Position numbers and translations under genes: made by a program. From Sambucus nigra (taxonomy: Eukaryota > Streptophyta > Magnoliopsida > Dipsacales > Adoxaceae): 64,000 bases of DNA. Numbering within the stretch: the stretch's first letter is position 1; each line of letters opens with the position of its first letter. The notes under the pieces were generated by a model. That model was not told where the DNA came from and did no database searches. It saw only the letters and a program-made list of their open reading frames with translations. The stretch lies in the NCBI GenBank assembly GCA_949130495.1, contig OX422207.1, positions 710,244,456 to 710,308,455 on the forward strand, given 5' to 3'. Shown here in pieces: positions 60,172 through 64,000 of this stretch.

Positions 60172-61036
60172 ATCAGGTTCTAGTATCCTTAGGAATCTGT
60201 GCGGACGTACTACGCTTTCAACGTTGCTCTCGATTTGTTATAGAGCCTCAGGATTAGGATTCTTGATTTCTCTTGTGAGATCTCGTTCTCCTGTCGTAGT
60301 ATAAGATTATAGTAATCTTTTGCTCACTCGTTTGAGATTCGTGTGCGAGGCTTGGATGGAAGCAGGAGGTGAGGCTTAGCGGGAGCAGCTGGTAGAAGTC
60401 GGGGGGTTAGGACCGCCATAGAGGTCACTCCCCTTATGGCAATCATTAAGGATGGTTGCAATGACTACTAAAGTATAGTAGTTATGAGCACCGTAGTACC
60501 GCTGTAGTAGAGGGTGGTACTAAAGTTGAATTTCCCAGTGAAGTAGGGATTCGAAAGGGATCTTATGGATAGTTTCAACCGTGAGTCCCCACGATTCAGC
60601 AAGAATGAAAAGAATGTTGTTTTGGATTATTCACATAAGGTTCGGTCAGAGGCCGACAGTGAATAAAGAGTATTATGGATAAGTGAACCTTGTACCTAAG
60701 TGAGTTAGGTACAATGAATAATGAGTCCTTTCAAGGAACGATAGGATCACTAGAGAAGTGTTGCTAAGACTTATGGAGAATGGGTATGATCGAGGACCCC
60801 ATTGTTGGACATCCACCTAGGGAATTTGTTAAAATGAAGTTGTTGTTATGAGTTTTACCTCAATGAAGGAGGTATATTTGGGTGACTAGATAAAGTCGCG
60901 ATGTTTCGTTAGCCCTAGATTCGTGTGTGTACTTGGAGCTTTGTGGTGGTATCGATAACATTATATCATGTATGCCTATGTGTTGTCCGCAATAGCGGAG
61001 TTTTATTTTTCCTTCATTCGCCATAGAGGTGGGTGA

Positions 61037-61087
<51 letters not shown>

Positions 61088-62622
61088 GTTTATGATACTC
61101 GTCTTATATGTTATACGAGTATGGTAAGGTTGTGGTATATTCAGAGCGATAACAGGCTAATGATGGCAAGACTATCGTGTCCGCAGTTCCAGGGTGGAAC
61201 GGGTTGTTGTTGCGATGTCTCTCTTGGATACAGGCTGAGTTCGCCTTTATTGTTATGGGTAGATGGAAATTCAATGAGAAGAGGTTTCATCTTCATGATT
61301 TGAGTATGTGGCGACCTTATAGATATGATTTAAGGCCGCAGGATTTTTGTTGAGCTGTATGATTAAGCTCAATGCTGGTTTGCGCAAGGACTTAGAATTA
61401 GTGCGAGCGTTGGGTGGTGTGACTCTTAGTTAGAGATAGGAGTTCAGATCACCTTTTGTTGAGAAGGGATAGGATTATCCCGGCTACATGTTTGAAATAA
61501 CGGAACTCCATGACAAAGGAAGTCAAGTGTCAATGTGTGGAGGGGTTCCTTGTTTGGATTTCGCTTTGCGTGACGCTCCACACATGACTCTTAACGACGT
61601 CGGGCGTGGAGAGCTGTTATAGGATGAAAGGATATTGGGTTGTGGAAAGGTCTTATAGTGTGGATGAACCACTATAGACTATGAGCCACATGATGATGGT
61701 ATGATTAGGGAAATGTTGTGCTATGGAAAAGCACTAAAGTGGTCCTCTTACCACAAGTGAGTGGGTGAAGTAGGACTTAGAGAAATTGATTTGAGGATTA
61801 TGACTAGGCCTTAATAAAAAGGCAAATTTTAAGGAAATATGTTTTGGGTATGATGTTCGTAGTGCTTCACAAGACTGGGCGCTTCGATTGGCTAGGTTTC
61901 CTTCCGTATGGGCGGAAGGATAAGATAGTAGAAATGCGTTCGTAGGTTAGCGTGGTAGAATCTAGGAAATCCCGCTAGTGTGCTTTACGTCGCTATATCT
62001 CGACGACCGACAACGTGAGGGAGTAGTGTAACAGGAGGGTTCCTTATTTGGATTTCGCCTTGGCGAGACGTCCCACGCACGAAACCAAGCAAATGTCGGG
62101 AGTTGAGAGAGGCCTTGGGCACTAGGGATATATTTAGGATTAGACTCATTTCGCTTAGGTAGGGTAACGCATGGATCGTAGCATTTGTAAGATGTAGGAT
62201 CAATAGAGTTAGTAACGTCGAGGTTAGGAGCATGAATTTCGCGGGTTGGAAGTACCCATAGGTGAGTATTACACCGAGGAAAGGAGACCCCTATTGGGAG
62301 AGAGTGTTACGTGTCAGACGTTCACTACGGATGTGCATATGTGCACAAGTTAGAAAGGTGTATGGGCACCTTGGTAAGATAGTTTATTATACCGCCCGAA
62401 CTAGGATGGGTGTAGTATATAAGGTTGAAATTCATGCCGAGAGGCATTATAGATGATGGGTATAATGTGGCGCATTAGAGTCACTTTACGCTCGTGGTAG
62501 TCATATAGCATATGGTTAGGAACCATTAGGTTAGTATGTTTCCCTGGAGGTTTTAGGATTTGTAATGATCCTAGTTATATGGTGTAGGTTATATCCAAAT
62601 TTCAAGGATGAAATTCCGTTGT
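60172..62622 (+). other. LARD-like element internal region, non-coding
   Basis: About 2.45 kb without gag or pol motifs in any frame that I can see. Contains an (AT)n microsatellite at 61039-61084 and two copies of the 60-bp motif (61531-61590 and 62022-62084). The short open frames (for example 61085-61303 and 61985-62233) have no recognisable domain. Confidence 0.75.
61039..61084. repeat. (AT)n microsatellite in the LARD-like internal region
   Basis: About 23 AT units, uninterrupted. Confidence 0.9.
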
Positions 62623-62633
62623 AAGGGGGGGAG
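62623..62633 (+). other. Polypurine tract of the LARD-like element
   Basis: AAGGGGGGGAG, two bases before the second LTR (TGTAACAACC at 62636). Confidence 0.8.
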
Positions 62634-62635
62634 TA

Positions 62636-64000
62636 TGTAACAACCCGCCATTTTGGAGACGATTAAATTCCATAATTAAATATAAATTGGCAATTTGGGG
62701 AATTTCCCTAAATAGTAATTTTTGGGATTTTGAGGATTAAATGATTTTCGAAGGATGTTGTGATTATTTTTGGGACTATATAGGTCGAAATATCTTAATT
62801 ATATGTCGTCGTTGGATAAAGCGACACGAGGTAAGATTTTTAATTGGAAAACCCGCATTTATTTATTTTGGGGTGGAATAGTGATTTGAGGTCAAATACC
62901 TCGGATGGGAATTTCGACTGCGCCATGATTCTCGGAATGGCCGAGATAGTCGAAAAAGAGTGTTCGATTGTCGAAAATGAGTTTCGGGTAATTTTAGAGG
63001 TAAAAGTAACTCATAATTGGGTAAACGAGTCGTTTTTGGGTTTTAAGGGTTTAAACCCTTTTTCTTTCTTTGTAAAGAGGGAGAGAGGGAGAGAATAGAA
63101 AGAAAATAGAGAAAAGAGAGAGGAAGGAAGAAAGTGGAGAGAAAAAGGGAGATTCGGGCCAAACTCCATCGGATTCGACTCGAGGTCGTCGGATTTCATC
63201 CTCCAGGCAAGTGTTTACTTGCTTTATTTTATTTTGTGCAATCCCCTCATATCATATTTGGTATAAACATGATTTTAGGGTTAGAACCCTTAAAATAAAT
63301 TGGGTAAAAGTTGTATGTGAGTTTACAAATTGATGTAATGTAAACTCTTAATGATTTCTAGTATTAAAACCATGTTAATGGAATGTAAGATTGAATTTAA
63401 TTGGGAGAAATGCCCAAATCTAGGTTTCATGGATTTTAGGGTTCAAATCCAAGATAAATGGTTTAATACCCCAAAATAATTGATGTGTTAGTTGTAAAAC
63501 ATAGATTAGATGTTTATTGAGTTGTTGGATGAGGTTAGAAACAACAAAAATGGAGAAAAATGGAGTTTGGGATTTTGGGAAGACATTGAATAGTAAACCC
63601 ATATCTTATGGGGGTGTTTTGGCTAGGAAGATAAATTATTTAGCTCTTGGCCAAAACACGAAAGTTGTAGATCTTTTCAATACGGTCGCGTGGGCACCAA
63701 CCACGTATTTTTCTAATTTCTCTACGATTTGATATGATTTTTACAAGATGGAAGCTCCGGGTTGAAATTTCCAACATAGAAATCAAATCGGAAATTGAAA
63801 AAATAACGGCTAGAATTAATCATGTAGATGTTTGCGATTATTTTTGGTGCAGTTCAGAAACCCCGATAATGAAATTGGGTTGTTGGATAGAAGATTTGGA
63901 GAATTTAGTTTTGAGGAGCTGGTGTGACTGGTTGACCGCGCCCCTAAGGACGGTCGACTGCGTCAAGGAGAAAGGGCATACTGCTTTGTTTCAAAGGCTT
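62636..64000 (+). repeat. LARD-like element 3' LTR, first 1365 bp
   Basis: Aligns with 56599 onward, with small indels (for example about 20 bp extra near 63240-63262). Window ends inside it. The TATA-type run is changed (TTTGTAAAGAGG near 63069). Confidence 0.87.

Larger units (their letters stand above)
56599..64000 (+). mobile_element. LARD-like non-coding LTR retrotransposon (runs off the window)
   Basis: Direct repeats starting TGTAACAACCCGCC at 56599 and 62636. The first LTR ends TGTTACA at 60157, followed by GA and a Met-type primer site. A polypurine tract AAGGGGGGGAG (62623-62633) precedes the second LTR. LTRs are 3.56 kb and the internal region is 2.48 kb with no coding domain, matching large retrotransposon derivatives (LARDs) that depend on other elements. 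LTR ends resemble Tekay/Del chromoviruses. About 12 differences in the first ~262 aligned LTR bases by eye. The candidate duplication ATGAG (56594-56598) has its partner outside the window. Confidence 0.85.

Noticed and set aside
60172..62622. Degraded gag in the LARD-like internal region
   Set aside because: I looked for a zinc knuckle, capsid block, DSG, YVDD or DDE words in all frames and saw none; a profile search could still find a remnant.

Overview
The window is plant nuclear DNA, almost certainly from an angiosperm with a large, repeat-rich genome. I see no intact host gene. Nearly every base can be placed in a nest of transposable elements: Ty3/gypsy Tat-lineage elements with two RNase H domains and a tRNA-Arg-type primer site, Ty1/copia Sirevirus-type elements with initiator-tRNA-Met primer sites and repeated polypurine tracts, two non-coding LTR elements, and one end of a CACTA DNA transposon. 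The species cannot be named from the sequence.

Layout. The outermost element is a decayed minus-strand Tat element (Tat-1). Its 5' LTR begins at 55798, and its gag-pol relic runs leftward from about 18270 to 11235. An antisense (plus-strand) DUF7745-like gene relic follows at 322-10770. A CACTA end (1-318) cuts into that relic on the left. Within Tat-1 sit three further insertions. (a) A chain of six LTRs and five ~244-bp internal pieces of a small non-coding LTR element lies at 999-10166, minus strand. (b) A minus-strand Sirevirus (outer Sirevirus, 18658-54684, target duplication AACTT) has itself received two elements: a plus-strand Sirevirus in its 3' LTR (inner Sirevirus, 20047-29998, duplication ACAAT) and a second Tat element in its gag zinc knuckle (Tat-2, 33232-52004, duplication CCTAT). 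(c) A plus-strand LARD-like element with 3.56-kb LTRs lies at 56599-64000 and runs off the window; it sits inside the Tat-1 5' LTR.

Tat-2 is the most informative element: complete from LTR to LTR, 18.8 kb. In order it has 5' LTR, Arg-type primer site, leader, gag, protease, G-patch-like linker, reverse transcriptase, RNase H, a second (archaeal-type) RNase H and integrase. Then come two antisense genes, DUF7745-like (44080-45396) and plant-mobile-domain-like (46043-48135). Each has its own TATA box, and the latter has plausible introns. A ~49-bp minisatellite and the 3' LTR follow. Tat-1 keeps the same antisense DUF7745 gene at the same place, so this gene belongs to the element family and is not a chance insertion.

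All coding regions are pseudogenes with stops and frameshifts. Many of the stops are TAG at places where the family has Trp. Short by-eye LTR comparisons suggest the inner Sirevirus (10 differences in about 294 bases) and the LARD-like element (about 12 in 262) are younger than Tat-2 (about 19 in 190) and the outer Sirevirus (about 19 in 215). This fits the nesting order, though Tat-2 and the outer Sirevirus cannot be separated.
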